Positions 41,784 through 50,856 of a stretch of 64,000 bases of DNA are shown here, piece after piece (positions within the stretch are counted from its first letter, which is position 1; each line of letters starts with the position of its first letter). This DNA is from an uncultured Dehalococcoidia bacterium (GTDB lineage Bacteria; Chloroflexota; Dehalococcoidia; Lucifugimonadales; UBA3495). The position numbers and the translations under genes were made by a program. The stretch is from the NCBI GenBank assembly GCA_951813535.1, contig OX638345.1, forward strand, positions 633,029-697,028. The letters run 5' to 3'. The notes beneath the pieces were generated by a model. That model did no database searches and was not told where the DNA came from. It saw nothing but the letters and a program-made list of their open reading frames with translations.

Positions 41784-42575
41784 TCTGGCGAACGCGGCAA
41801 CGTAACTCGAGAAGGGTTGATCAGGTTGTGACAGTTCCTGCAACAGGTACCGAGCATCGTCAATGTTCGAGTACAAATCGCCGAAATCGGACTCTATCTC
41901 AGCGATCAACGTTTCCAGATATACGTTCCTGATGTAGGGTAATCGTTCGTCTCCGCTCGCGTTGCCATTGGAGTCGGAGTTCAGGTCCAGGTCCTCGATG
42001 GTACGGTAGGCTCGCCACCAGTTCCCGGGTGATAAGTTCGACGAAGGCACCATCTGACCGGGCACTAAACTGTCGCTGTTGCCTGCTACCTCGGCGTCTT
42101 CCACAAAGCCGAGGTAATACTGGAAAAACGCCTCCGCCGGTTGTTTGCCCAGCACGAGGTTGGGACTGACGTAACTGTACGATTCATCGTAGTTCCCAGG
42201 TGGGCCCGGCCATTTTTCTTCCTTCTGAAAGTCGCATCGTTGGCACGCGTAGATCAGGTTGTCCCATGCGATCCATTCGTCGGGAAACAGTGAGCGTGGT
42301 CGGAAATGTTCTATGACGGTTACCAGGCTGGCGCAGTCCTGTTCGCAATAGCCGCATATCCCGGCAAAGTTGCTTCGCAAAGCGTTCCTGATCGCCTAGC
42401 GGATACCTTCCCCGTCCTGTCCTTGCAGGTGTGCGGTGCAACATGGTGAGGGTTTGCGGTTGCGGCAATTCCGAACCTCCTCACCAGCGACCCCGTACAG
42501 TTCATCCCATTCATCGTAACGACACCTGATAGCGTCGAAAAAATCGGGTTCCGGCCAACGCTCAACCCCGTGCAT
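41760..42575 (-). pseudogene. ptuB: PtuB-like HNH endonuclease gene interrupted by an in-frame amber codon
   Basis: Reading from ATG at 42575, 2 nt after the ATPase gene stop, gives MHGVERWPEPDFFDAIRCR and so on for 59 codons to a TAG (42396-42398). The same frame then continues for more than 200 codons: AIRNALRSNFAGICGYCEQ, the IEHFRPRS motif with the HNH His, and WDNLIYACQRCDFQKEEKW with the second zinc-binding Cys pair. This is an HNH nuclease of the type that follows Septu ATPases. The amber codon would truncate it before the nuclease. A TTG just after it (42380) could restart translation and still cover the whole HNH core. Confidence 0.75.
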
Positions 42576-42577
42576 GG

Positions 42578-43912
42578 CTACCCGTTGTCCTGGTTCAGTT
42601 CATCCTCCCGGCGCCGACGTTCCATCGCCTCGCGGAATCGTTGGGAGAATTCTTCGCGCCGCCTAGCCATCGGGCCACCGGCGAGTAAGTCACGGTCCAC
42701 CAGACGGCGCAGTTCCTGCATCCGTTTTTGGCGTAGTTCTTCCTCGCGCTCGTCCGCACGTTCGCCCTCATCCCGAAGGCGCCGCAACTCTGCGGCGTTT
42801 CGGGCCGTCTCATCGTCGGTCGGATCGTCCACACCCATCATCGTGCGCAGAATCTCGTCCGCTGTCCATCCCACTATATCCTCGGTGTTGGTGGTGGTAG
42901 TGACGACGCCGTTCTCGTCGCGGTTCAGCAGGTGCACCTGCCCTGCCTTCAGCCCGGCCACCACGAAGGGCGAATGTGTGGTGGCGAAAATCTGCAAACC
43001 GGGAAAATGCTTCAGCAACGCGGGGATGACACGGCGTTGCCAGGTAGGGTGCAGGTGGTTTTCGATCTCGTCGAGGAGCAGGATGGCCGGCTGTTCATGC
43101 CATCGTCTACCCCGGCGGGGAGAGTGAGAATTCGCCAATTCGATGGCCAAGTGCCATATCCATAACAGCGTTCCTTGTGTACCGCTGCTCAAGTCTCCCA
43201 AGAAAACGAAGCCGGTATTGGGGTCAACCGTTTTGATCCCCATGTCGTCATGGACGTTGGTAATGGACAACTCATGCTCACCCACCGGTTGATGATAAAT
43301 GAAATCCCCCGGCGTACGACCAGAAACCAAAACATCCGAGCAAATGCTCTGAACGCACGAATAAGCTGTCTCTTTTACCGATTGGATTCGTCTGACTGCC
43401 TGCGGATCTCTCCGCCCAGCTCGAACTAGGTCTGTCATTCCCTTTTGATACCGGTGAACACTTGTCCCGTCGAAACGGAATGCCGACAACCTTGATCGCA
43501 TGGATTCTAGGGGATCAGGCTCGATTTCATCGCCCTCTTCTTCTAGGAACACCGGGTCAGAAGATTGCAGTCCTTGCATCCCATCAGTGTCATAAGTGAG
43601 CGGCAGGTTGAGCCGTGTGGCTGGGAAGTAAATCCACGGGATCAGATCAGAAAAATCCTTTTTGTTATCCGCCCGACTCTCTCTGCTACCCCTGTTCCAA
43701 CGTTGGCGACGCGTTCCTTCCCTTGTCCAATCGTCGCTCAATTGGAACTCAAACCTGTCTTCGAACTCGATCCGGTACTGCAATGCCCGCAAGATTGTGG
43801 ATTTTCCGGACGCATTCGGGCCGACCAGCACATTCACGTGATCATCAAATTCCACCTCCACCCGGTCGGTGAACGGCGAAAAGTCGGCTATGGCCATCCC
43901 CGTAATATGCAT
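42578..43912 (-). CDS. ptuA: PtuA-like AAA ATPase of a Septu-type module
   Basis: A 444-residue ABC/SMC-like ATPase of the AAA_21 / OLD-related group. The Walker A motif GPNASGKST lies near residues 32-40, the signature-like LSSGTQGTLLWIWHLA near 242-257, Walker B ILLLDEIENHLHPTWQ near 277-292 and the His switch ATTHSPFVV near 310. The last 80 residues are a very charged coiled coil (RRLRDEGERADEREEELRQ). Followed immediately by an HNH nuclease gene, this matches the Septu (PtuAB) antiphage layout, in which the ATPase scaffolds and controls the nuclease. A GGAGG site precedes the ATG. AT-richer than the flanking genes. Confidence 0.78.
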   Translation of the reverse strand: MHITGMAIADFSPFTDRVEVEFDDHVNVLVGPNASGKSTILRALQYRIEFEDRFEFQLSDDWTREGTRRQRWNRGSRESRADNKKDFSDLIPWIYFPATRLNLPLTYDTDGMQGLQSSDPVFLEEEGDEIEPDPLESMRSRLSAFRFDGTSVHRYQKGMTDLVRAGRRDPQAVRRIQSVKETAYSCVQSICSDVLVSGRTPGDFIYHQPVGEHELSITNVHDDMGIKTVDPNTGFVFLGDLSSGTQGTLLWIWHLAIELANSHSPRRGRRWHEQPAILLLDEIENHLHPTWQRRVIPALLKHFPGLQIFATTHSPFVVAGLKAGQVHLLNRDENGVVTTTTNTEDIVGWTADEILRTMMGVDDPTDDETARNAAELRRLRDEGERADEREEELRQKRMQELRRLVDRDLLAGGPMARRREEFSQRFREAMERRRREDELNQDNG

Positions 43913-43960
43913 CGTCGTTGCCTCCGTCCAACCAGTCTAACCTAACGCACGGCCTCACGA

Positions 43961-45100
43961 CTAATAATCTAACCACAACCGCCCCCACTCCGTCTTCAGC
44001 GCCTTGCGCACCCGCCCCTTGCCTATCGTGTTCAGCCAGTAGCCGTTGTGGTAGATGTTGCTGGCGGTGTAGGCCCAGGCGGCGATGGGTGAGCGGAGCA
44101 GGGCGTTCTCCAGCGGCTTGAGCGGACCCCAGTAGATCAGCTTCTGGCCCCGGCTGGCGAAGGTGTTCTCGTTGTCGGCGAATTTCCAGTTGACGCGGCT
44201 GATGTCGGGCTCGTCACCGACCACCTCGATGTCGCGCATGTCGCCCACGCCCAGGCCACGCTCGTGGGCGAGGCGGATGAACCGCAGGGACAGCGGGTCG
44301 AAGCCCATCATGGAGGCGACCACGGCGTCCACCGCCACCTGGTCGGCGCCGGCGACGATGCGGTTCTTGATGTGCCAGCGCATGGCCCGGGGGCCGGGCC
44401 CGTCTCCGGCGAAGGTGCCGTCGGTTACGGCGAAGATGCCGGGGTGGATCTCCTGCTGGATGGCCAGCAGGTCCACCAGCGTCTCGTGGATCACCGAGTG
44501 GGTCCAGTGGCGCTTGCGGTGGAGCAGCCCGCCAAAGGCGTTCTTCATGGCGCCGGTCATGGTGGTGAAGACGTGGGTCTTCATGGTGGGCAGGTGGACG
44601 ATGTTCTTGCCGGCGAAGATTTCGGGTATCTCGATGCCCTCGGGATAGATGTCGTCCAGCACCAGCATCTCGGCTTTGGGCTCGTACAGCACCCACGGCT
44701 CCGGCGGCGTGTCCAGGTGAACCGTGCGCAGGTTGTACTTGTCCTGCACCGGTTTGTGCTTGTTGTTGACCTCGCCCTCGAAGGAGTCGACGACCACGGT
44801 GCCGTTGTGCGCGGCGATGAGGTCCCGGTGGCCCATGTTCTGCAGCCCGTGGATGGCTCCTTCCAGTTGCCAAGGCGTCGTTGAGCATCCGGGGTACCAG
44901 TGCTGCCACGATATGTTTATCTTCAGCAGCGTTTCCTGCTCCGGCGACAGGACCGACTCCGCGCCGGCCAGCCGCATCGCCCGTTCCACATCCTCCAGCA
45001 CCGTCTCCGGCGTGGTAACCACCACCGACACCACCGGCGTTCCCGTCCTGCGACCGCCTGCCGATTGCGCAACCGTTTCTACCCGCTCCACAGTAGTCAT
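43961..45100 (-). CDS. DUF362-domain protein
   Basis: A 379-residue DUF362 protein. Recognised by LLKINISWQHWYPGCSTTPW near residue 58, the AGKNIVHLPTMKTHVFTTMTGAMKN block near 167-192, KNAFGGLLHRKRHWTH, and the DQVAVDAVVASMMGFDP segment near 256. Many DUF362 proteins carry an iron-sulfur domain, but no CxxCxxC cluster is visible here. The function of the family is not established. ATG 45100 has GGAGA upstream. Confidence 0.85.
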   Translation of the reverse strand: MTTVERVETVAQSAGGRRTGTPVVSVVVTTPETVLEDVERAMRLAGAESVLSPEQETLLKINISWQHWYPGCSTTPWQLEGAIHGLQNMGHRDLIAAHNGTVVVDSFEGEVNNKHKPVQDKYNLRTVHLDTPPEPWVLYEPKAEMLVLDDIYPEGIEIPEIFAGKNIVHLPTMKTHVFTTMTGAMKNAFGGLLHRKRHWTHSVIHETLVDLLAIQQEIHPGIFAVTDGTFAGDGPGPRAMRWHIKNRIVAGADQVAVDAVVASMMGFDPLSLRFIRLAHERGLGVGDMRDIEVVGDEPDISRVNWKFADNENTFASRGQKLIYWGPLKPLENALLRSPIAAWAYTASNIYHNGYWLNTIGKGRVRKALKTEWGRLWLDY

Positions 45101-45112
45101 CAAACATCTCCA

Positions 45113-45185
45113 ATATTATTCTGACATCGATATACAGGATGTAAAAGATAAGCAGTTCTATCCTGATAATCCTGTATATCCATGC
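45113..45185. repeat. Short intergenic inverted repeat (GATATACAGGAT)
   Basis: GATATACAGGAT near 45129 is matched by its reverse complement ATCCTGTATATC near 45170, around a 29-nt spacer that contains GATAATCC-like segments. It shares the ATCCTGAtAATCCTG flavour of the larger elements near 30-36 kb but not their outer arms. It lies between DUF362 and an LLM gene. Confidence 0.6.
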
Positions 45186-45189
45186 AAAC

Positions 45190-46311
45190 TTACTTGTTGC
45201 GAAAATGTGGTATGACGTATTCGCCGAAGAGGCGGATGGAGTTCATCACCTCTTCGTGGGTCGCATAGCCGGCCTGGAAGATGGGCATGATTTCGTCCAC
45301 ACCCATGGCCTCGAACTCCTCGATGACGCGGATGCACGCGTCAGGGTCGCCCACGCAGTAGCCGCCGCCGGCCAGCAGTTCCTCGGGTGTGGGCGGTTTC
45401 TGCTGCTGCGGATCTTCTGATGGGCGGGATGGCCCGCCGCCGCGCACCGCGCCACCCTGCACGTAGAACCTGTACTCGTCAGGCACCGCGTCAGCATCGA
45501 CGCCGGCCCACTCCAGCACGAACCGCTGACGGCTCTGCTCCAGGTACCAGGCGGCGACCTCGGCGCCCTTCTGACGAGCGCGGGCATCGTCCTCGTCGCA
45601 GAAACCGATGGTGGACGCGACCACCTGCCGGTTCGTGAACCGACCCACGGGGTTGGCATTCTCGATGGCCTCGTAGTAGGCGCTCACCAGTCCCCGGGTC
45701 TTGTCGGTTCCGCCCAGGGTGTTGACCAGGCAGCCAACGCCCAGTTGGCCGGCGAGGCGGAAGGTGTCTTCCTGGGTGCACGCCATCCACAGCGGGGGAT
45801 GGGGTTGCTGCAAGGGCTTGGGGATGACCTCGCGGGGCGGGATCTGCCAGTTCTCGCCGTCGTGGCTGAAGACCTCGTCGCACCACATGCGGGGCAGGCA
45901 CTCCAGGGTCTCGACCATCATGCTCTGGGTCTGGGCCACATCCGTGCCGAAGGGAGTAAGCTGGTACGGCCCTTTGGTGCGGCCCACGCCCACGTCGACC
46001 CGGCCGTCGCTCAGGATGTCCAGCGTCGATGCGCGGGCCGCCACGTGCAGCGGATGATGCACCGGCGCCAGCACCACGCCGAAACCGAGCCGCATCTTCT
46101 TGGTGTGCTGGGCCATCACGGCCAGCGTCACTTCGGGCGCCGACGAGTGGGCGAACTCGGTGAGGAAGTGGTGCTCCACCAGCCAGACCCGCTCGAAACC
46201 CATCTCCTCCGCGTACTGTACCTGCTTGACCGCGTTCCACAGCGTGTCGTACTCGGCGGTGTCCGTCCACGGACGGGGCATCTGCAACTCATAGAACATC
46301 CCGAATTTCAT
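45190..46311 (-). CDS. LLM-class flavin-dependent oxidoreductase
   Basis: A 373-residue luciferase-like oxidoreductase. Segments: QYAEEMGFERVWLVEHHF near residues 32-49, MRLGFGVVLAPVHHPLHVAARASTLDILSDGRVDVGVGR near 73-110, and QQPHPPLWMACTQEDTF near 167. The ATG follows AAAGGAT. It diverges from the copies at 31853 and 51415 and carries an extra Gly/Pro-rich loop near 285-310 (GGAVRGGGPSRPSED). Flavin-dependent monooxygenation is inferred; the substrate is unknown. Confidence 0.9.
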   Translation of the reverse strand: MKFGMFYELQMPRPWTDTAEYDTLWNAVKQVQYAEEMGFERVWLVEHHFLTEFAHSSAPEVTLAVMAQHTKKMRLGFGVVLAPVHHPLHVAARASTLDILSDGRVDVGVGRTKGPYQLTPFGTDVAQTQSMMVETLECLPRMWCDEVFSHDGENWQIPPREVIPKPLQQPHPPLWMACTQEDTFRLAGQLGVGCLVNTLGGTDKTRGLVSAYYEAIENANPVGRFTNRQVVASTIGFCDEDDARARQKGAEVAAWYLEQSRQRFVLEWAGVDADAVPDEYRFYVQGGAVRGGGPSRPSEDPQQQKPPTPEELLAGGGYCVGDPDACIRVIEEFEAMGVDEIMPIFQAGYATHEEVMNSIRLFGEYVIPHFRNK

Positions 46312-46353
46312 GGCGAATATCCTTTGGACGTGTTCGTCAGCGTACTGTCAATT

Positions 46354-47136
46354 CTACAACGCCGTCCATCCGCCATCGACGACCAGCAGATGGCCGGTGG
46401 TCGCGCCGGCGGAATCGCTGGCCAGGTAGATCGCGGCGCCCGCCAGTTCCTCGGGGTCCATGCGCCGGCCCAGGGGCATCTTGATGGCAAGCTCGGCGCG
46501 GACCTCGTCGGCGTCCCGGTCGTCCGCTTCCAGCAGGCCGGGCGTGGTGGTCGGCCCAGGCCCGATGGCGTTGACGGTGATGCCGTGCTGGGCCCATTCC
46601 AGCGCCAGCACGCGGGTGAGATTGGCCAGGCCGCCCTTGCTGGCGCAGTAGGCGGCACGGTTCACGGCGCCGACCACCGCCATCTGTGAGGCGATGTTGA
46701 TGATGCGGCCGAACCCGTTGGGAATCATCAGACGCGCGGCGGCCTGGGAGCAGAAGAACGCCCCCTTCAGGTTGGTGTCCATCACCGCGTCCCAGTCCTC
46801 CTCGGTGACCTCCAGCGCGGGGGCGCGGCGGCGGATGCCGGCGTTGTTGACCAGGATGTCCAGCCCGCCTAATTCGTCGGCCAGGCGGCGTATCGTGGGT
46901 CGGATTTCGGCGACGTCCTGCACGTCAAGGTCGCCGGCCAGCCCGACCTGGCCCTCATTGCGGATGCGCATGACCACGTCGGACAGGCCCTCCCAAGACT
47001 CGTCTGATGCCATATCGGTGACGGCCACGTCGGCGCCGGCCTGCGCCAGGCCCACCGCCAGGGTTGCGCCAATCCCCCGCGCCGCGCCGGTCACCAGCGC
47101 TTTTCGTCCGGTCAAGTCCAATCCTGCGAAGGGCAT
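46354..47136 (-). CDS. Short-chain dehydrogenase/reductase
   Basis: A 260-residue classical SDR. TGAARGIG near residue 16 binds NAD(P), NNAG is near 96, the catalytic Ser lies in IINIASQ, and the intact YCASK gives the Tyr/Lys pair near 162. It ends with the usual VVDGGWTAL. ATG 47136 is chosen because of GGAGA upstream and homology; a longer in-frame extension lacks recognisable sequence. The substrate is unknown. Confidence 0.93.
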   Translation of the reverse strand: MPFAGLDLTGRKALVTGAARGIGATLAVGLAQAGADVAVTDMASDESWEGLSDVVMRIRNEGQVGLAGDLDVQDVAEIRPTIRRLADELGGLDILVNNAGIRRRAPALEVTEEDWDAVMDTNLKGAFFCSQAAARLMIPNGFGRIINIASQMAVVGAVNRAAYCASKGGLANLTRVLALEWAQHGITVNAIGPGPTTTPGLLEADDRDADEVRAELAIKMPLGRRMDPEELAGAAIYLASDSAGATTGHLLVVDGGWTAL

Positions 47137-47290
47137 ACCATTCTCCTGAAATCGGCGATGCACCGGATCCGGCGCTCGCGGGTGTACCGGCATTATAGCG
47201 ATGGCGGCGGATGCTCTCTGTTGATGCTGCGTCGGACACCGTGATATCGTGATACGGGATAATATTGCCCGCGGATAAGCAGGGAACGCG

Positions 47291-47854
47291 TTGCTTGGGA
47301 CCAGATCGCCAGGGTTGCTCATGGGTCTTGCCACCATCGCCGTGGCGGCGGTGTGCTTGAGTTTCGCGATAACTGCCTGGACGCTGAATACCGCCGAGGC
47401 CAACGGCGCGTCGACCATCATCATGGACCGCACCCAGGGCCCTTATCGCATGGTGGTGGGCATCATCCCGGCGCGGCCGGTGATACCCCAGACCCACCTG
47501 GCCATCCAGATATTCGACGTCGCCGACCCCCGCCCGCTGCGCGACACCGAGGTGCGGATGACCGTGGTCACGTCCGGGCCTCCCGGTTCCACGGGATTCG
47601 GCCCCCACCAGGTGCTGAACGAGCAGACGCTGCGCTATTTCGAGGTCGATGTGCCCTTCGCGACCACCGGGCCGTGGGACGTGTCCGTAACGGTCGCGTC
47701 GGAACGGGGCGAGGAGACGTTCGTGCTGCCCCTCGATGTGGGCGAACCGGGCGCCAGCATTCAGTGGATCTGGATCACCGCGGTGCTGGTCGTGATCGTT
47801 GCCGTAGGGGCGTGGACGTGGCTCACCCTGCGCCGGCGCGCCTCCGCGGCCTGA
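47291..47854 (+). CDS. FixH-like membrane-anchored protein
   Basis: A 187-residue protein. An N-terminal hydrophobic segment (about 9-32) serves as signal or anchor, followed by a beta-sandwich domain resembling FixH/YtkA-type proteins (YRMVVGIIPARPVIPQTHLAIQIFD ... WDVSVTVASERGEE). A C-terminal helix at about 158-178 is followed by a basic end. The TTG start has AGGGA upstream; ATG at 47321 is an alternative. The stop overlaps the next gene start (TGATG), so it works with the polytopic protein that follows. Confidence 0.7.
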   Translation: MLGTRSPGLLMGLATIAVAAVCLSFAITAWTLNTAEANGASTIIMDRTQGPYRMVVGIIPARPVIPQTHLAIQIFDVADPRPLRDTEVRMTVVTSGPPGSTGFGPHQVLNEQTLRYFEVDVPFATTGPWDVSVTVASERGEETFVLPLDVGEPGASIQWIWITAVLVVIVAVGAWTWLTLRRRASAA

Positions 47855-49410
47855 TGAACCGCCGAGCGACTGGAATCCTCCTGCTTCTGAGTACGGCCGC
47901 GTTGGTCGCAGTCCTCGTCGGGGCATTCCCGGCATCCGCCAATGCTCACGGATTCGGCGAGCGGTACGACCTCCCGTTGCCCCTTTCCCTGTTTGTGATC
48001 GCCGGCGCTGCGGCGGTGGCGCTGTCCTTCGTCGTGGCTGCGGTGTTCCTGCGGGCCGGCGCCACCCACGCCCGCTACCCGCGTTACAACCTGCTGCGCC
48101 TGGCGCCCGTGCGCTGGCTGGCCTCCGCGCCGGTCACCGCCACGCTGAAAACCCTGTCCGTGGCGCTGACCGCCTACGTTATCGTGGGGGCGCTGATCGG
48201 CAACGAACGGGCCGCGCTGAATCCGGCCCCGGCGGCAATATACGTTGCGTTCTGGGTGGGATTGAGCTTCTTCACCGCGCTGTTCGGCAACCTGTGGGCG
48301 CTGGTCAACCCGTGGAAGGTAACGTGGGGGTTTCTGGAGCACATTTTCGCGATCATATCGGGTGGAGGCCGACTGAGCCTGCACCACCGCTATCCGGCGC
48401 GGGTGGGGCCCTGGCCTGCGGTCATGGTGTTTGTCGGCTTCGCCATACTGGAAACGGTGGCCGCCGACACCGCGGGACCCCGGGCGCTGGGCTGGATGCT
48501 GGTGCTCTACACCGTTTACAACTTCGTGGGGATGTACGTGTACGGGCGCGAGGTCTGGCTGCGCAACGCCGAGGGGTTCACGGTGGTTTACGGCTTCATG
48601 TCCCGTTTCTCGGTGACCGAGGTACGATCACCAACGTCGCGGTGCCGGCGATGCTCCAGCAACGGCCGGTGCTCCGCTGGCGAAACCGACTGTGTCGACT
48701 GCTACGAGTGCTACGCCGCTGCCCCGCCACCACAGCGCCAGTTCAACCTGCGGCCGCCCTGCGTTGGACTGAACCGCCTGGGCGTGGTGACCCTCACCGT
48801 GGTATTCCACGTTATCCTGCTGCTGTCCACCGTCTCCTTCGACGGCCTTTCGGCGACGCCGGAGTGGCTGGTGTTCACCGGCCAGTTCCTGCTCCAGTTC
48901 CCGATCTACGGCGGCTACATCGCCAACCTGATCGGCGTGCTGGGATTGCCCGTGGTATTCGGACTGCTGTTCGTCGCCACCTGCGCAGCCATGGCCGCGC
49001 TTTCCGGCCAGGCCGAACCGGACGCCGGCCAATTGCTGCGCCGGTTCACCTTCTCGCTGCTGCCCATCGCGCTGGCCTACCACTTCGCCCACTTCCTGGG
49101 GTTCCTGCTCATCAACGGCCAGCGGTTCATCGTGCTGGCGTCGGACCCCTTCGGCTGGGGCTGGGACCTCTTCGGCACGGCCGACGCCATCATCAACATC
49201 AGCATTTTGTCGCCGGTTTTCATCTGGTATTTCTCGATCCTGGCCATAGTGGTCGGCCACATCGCCGGCGTGTATCTGGCCCACGTGCAGGCGACGCGGA
49301 TCTATCCGACCCGGCGCGCTGCGCTGCTCAGCCAGGTCCCCATGCTGGTGCTGATGGTGTGCTACACTTGCGCCAGTTTGTGGATAATTTCGCGCCCCAT
49401 CGCCGAGTGA
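47854..49410 (+). CDS. Polytopic membrane protein with a cysteine-rich cytoplasmic loop
   Basis: A 518-residue protein with about ten hydrophobic helices and an N-terminal signal-like segment. A loop near residues 257-280 is unusually cysteine-rich (CRRCSSNGRCSAGETD, then CVDCYECY), containing seven cysteines, enough for a metal or iron-sulfur centre. Several conserved His and Trp residues lie in membrane segments (AYHFAHFLGFLLINGQ; WGWDLFGTAD). I do not recognise a characterised family. It is coupled to the FixH-like gene, so the two may form a membrane complex, possibly for metal handling or redox chemistry. Confidence 0.7.
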   Translation: MNRRATGILLLLSTAALVAVLVGAFPASANAHGFGERYDLPLPLSLFVIAGAAAVALSFVVAAVFLRAGATHARYPRYNLLRLAPVRWLASAPVTATLKTLSVALTAYVIVGALIGNERAALNPAPAAIYVAFWVGLSFFTALFGNLWALVNPWKVTWGFLEHIFAIISGGGRLSLHHRYPARVGPWPAVMVFVGFAILETVAADTAGPRALGWMLVLYTVYNFVGMYVYGREVWLRNAEGFTVVYGFMSRFSVTEVRSPTSRCRRCSSNGRCSAGETDCVDCYECYAAAPPPQRQFNLRPPCVGLNRLGVVTLTVVFHVILLLSTVSFDGLSATPEWLVFTGQFLLQFPIYGGYIANLIGVLGLPVVFGLLFVATCAAMAALSGQAEPDAGQLLRRFTFSLLPIALAYHFAHFLGFLLINGQRFIVLASDPFGWGWDLFGTADAIINISILSPVFIWYFSILAIVVGHIAGVYLAHVQATRIYPTRRAALLSQVPMLVLMVCYTCASLWIISRPIAE

Positions 49411-49437
49411 GGGCGGCCCAAGACGGAGGATTCAACA

Positions 49438-50253
49438 GTGCCTGAACGCAGCCCGCGACTGGAAGGAAAGGTGGCAATCGTGACCGGCGCCGGCTCCAGC
49501 GGCCCAGGCATCGGCAACGGCCGGGCCACCGCCACGCTGTTCGCCCGGGAGGGAGCCAAGGTCCTGCTGGCCGACATCACCGAGGAGCGGGCCGCCGAGA
49601 CCATGGAGATGATCCAGGCCGAGGGCGGCGTGGCGTCCACCGTGCAGGCTGACGTGACCAGGGCCGCCGACTGCGAGCGCATGGTCGAGACCTGCATAGA
49701 ACGCTACGGTCGGCTGGACATCCTGGACAACAACGTGGGCATATCCCGCCGGGGCACGGTGGTTGAGGTCTCCGAGGAAGACTGGGACCACATCATGGCG
49801 GTGAACGTGAAGACCATCGTCATGGCCAGCAAGTTCGCCGTCCCGCGCATGATCGAGGCCGGCGGCGGCTCCATCATCAACATCTCCTCCATCGCCGGTC
49901 TGCGCGCCCACAGCAGCACGCCCTACACTGCGTCCAAGGCGGCGGTGATCGGCCTGACGATCTCCATGGCCGCCGACCATGGGCCCGACGGCATCCGCAC
50001 CAACTGCATCGCGCCCGGCCTGGTCTACACTCCCATGGTCGCGCCGCGCATGGACGACGACCTCCGAAACATCCGCAGCGGCGCCGCACCCTTGCGCACC
50101 GAGGGCACGGCATGGGACGTCGGGAACGCTGCCCTGTTTCTGGCCAGCGACGAGTCCCGCTGGATCAACGGCGTGGTATTGCCCGTGGACGCCGGCCTGG
50201 TCGCCACCTCGCCGGTGACCTACCAGACACTGGGGCAGCAGGTACGGGTGTAG
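49438..50253 (+). CDS. Short-chain dehydrogenase/reductase
   Basis: A 271-residue SDR starting with GTG after GGAGG. The TGAGSSGPGIG motif near residue 17 has an insertion relative to TGxxxGIG, a variant seen in some family branches. NNVG is near 98, the serine strand is INISSIAG, and the catalytic YTASK is intact near 162. It ends with VVLPVDAGL. The substrate is unknown. Confidence 0.92.
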   Translation: MPERSPRLEGKVAIVTGAGSSGPGIGNGRATATLFAREGAKVLLADITEERAAETMEMIQAEGGVASTVQADVTRAADCERMVETCIERYGRLDILDNNVGISRRGTVVEVSEEDWDHIMAVNVKTIVMASKFAVPRMIEAGGGSIINISSIAGLRAHSSTPYTASKAAVIGLTISMAADHGPDGIRTNCIAPGLVYTPMVAPRMDDDLRNIRSGAAPLRTEGTAWDVGNAALFLASDESRWINGVVLPVDAGLVATSPVTYQTLGQQVRV

Positions 50254-50285
50254 TCTGGTAGAGTTAAAGCGTGAGGGATGATGAC

Positions 50286-50603
50286 ATGGTTACGCAAGAA
50301 CCACGGAATGGGCAAGTTGCGCCGGGGGATCGGATGGTTGATCCCACCGGTCTGGAAGCGATTGTACCCTCCTACGTTACCGGGCTGGTCATCATCGGGC
50401 TTGCCGCATCATTTCTGGCGGTGCTCGTCGGGTTGATGACTGACCGCTTCATCGTCGTGATTGCAGGTTCTTTCGCGTTATCTGGGGTGATGTTGGTATG
50501 GGCCACCGCCGCAGCGGTAGGCCTGTGGAAATCCGCAAAATCTTGGTTGGCTAGCCGCCGCGCAGTTGCGAGTGAATCAGTCGATACAAGGCCACTCCGG
50601 TAA
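50286..50603 (+). CDS. Small membrane protein (hypothetical)
   Basis: About 105 residues with two hydrophobic helices (about residues 27-50 and 58-82) and a short charged N-terminus. GAGGG lies about 8 nt before ATG 50286. No family recognised. Its 3' end overlaps the small membrane protein gene on the other strand. Confidence 0.55.
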   Translation: MVTQEPRNGQVAPGDRMVDPTGLEAIVPSYVTGLVIIGLAASFLAVLVGLMTDRFIVVIAGSFALSGVMLVWATAAAVGLWKSAKSWLASRRAVASESVDTRPLR

Positions 50604-50814
50604 TCGTCACCACTACAATGGTGGTAGAAATTATCAAGGTTGCCTTCGCATATCGCGCCACGCTCCGCAATAACGGGTCTTCTCCGGCAGTGAATGTTAT
50701 GGAGATAGAAGCCGCCACCGTTATTGCCAAAATCGCCAATGCGGCCGCAAACGACACCCGGTATGTTGGCGGGAGGAAACGCAGGATGCGTTCCACCCAC
50801 CGGGCGTTGAGCAA
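50551..50814 (-). CDS. Small membrane protein (hypothetical)
   Basis: Up to 87 residues from a TTG start (GTG at 50796 is an alternative). Two hydrophobic helices lie at about residues 20-42 and 56-78. No family recognised. It overlaps the 3' end of the gene at 50286-50603 by 53 bp on the opposite strand; one of the two frames may not be expressed. Confidence 0.45.
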   Translation of the reverse strand: MLNARWVERILRFLPPTYRVSFAAALAILAITVAASISITFTAGEDPLLRSVARYAKATLIISTTIVVVTITGVALYRLIHSQLRGG

Positions 50815-50856
50815 GGGAAACTTCGGGTCCAGAACGCCCGCGCTATGACGCGGGTG

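Noticed and set aside
41760..42575. Pyrrolysine decoding of the amber codon in the HNH gene.
   Set aside because: Pyrrolysine use is restricted to few lineages and to specific proteins. Nothing in the window suggests it, and a simple nonsense mutation or a TTG restart explains the data.
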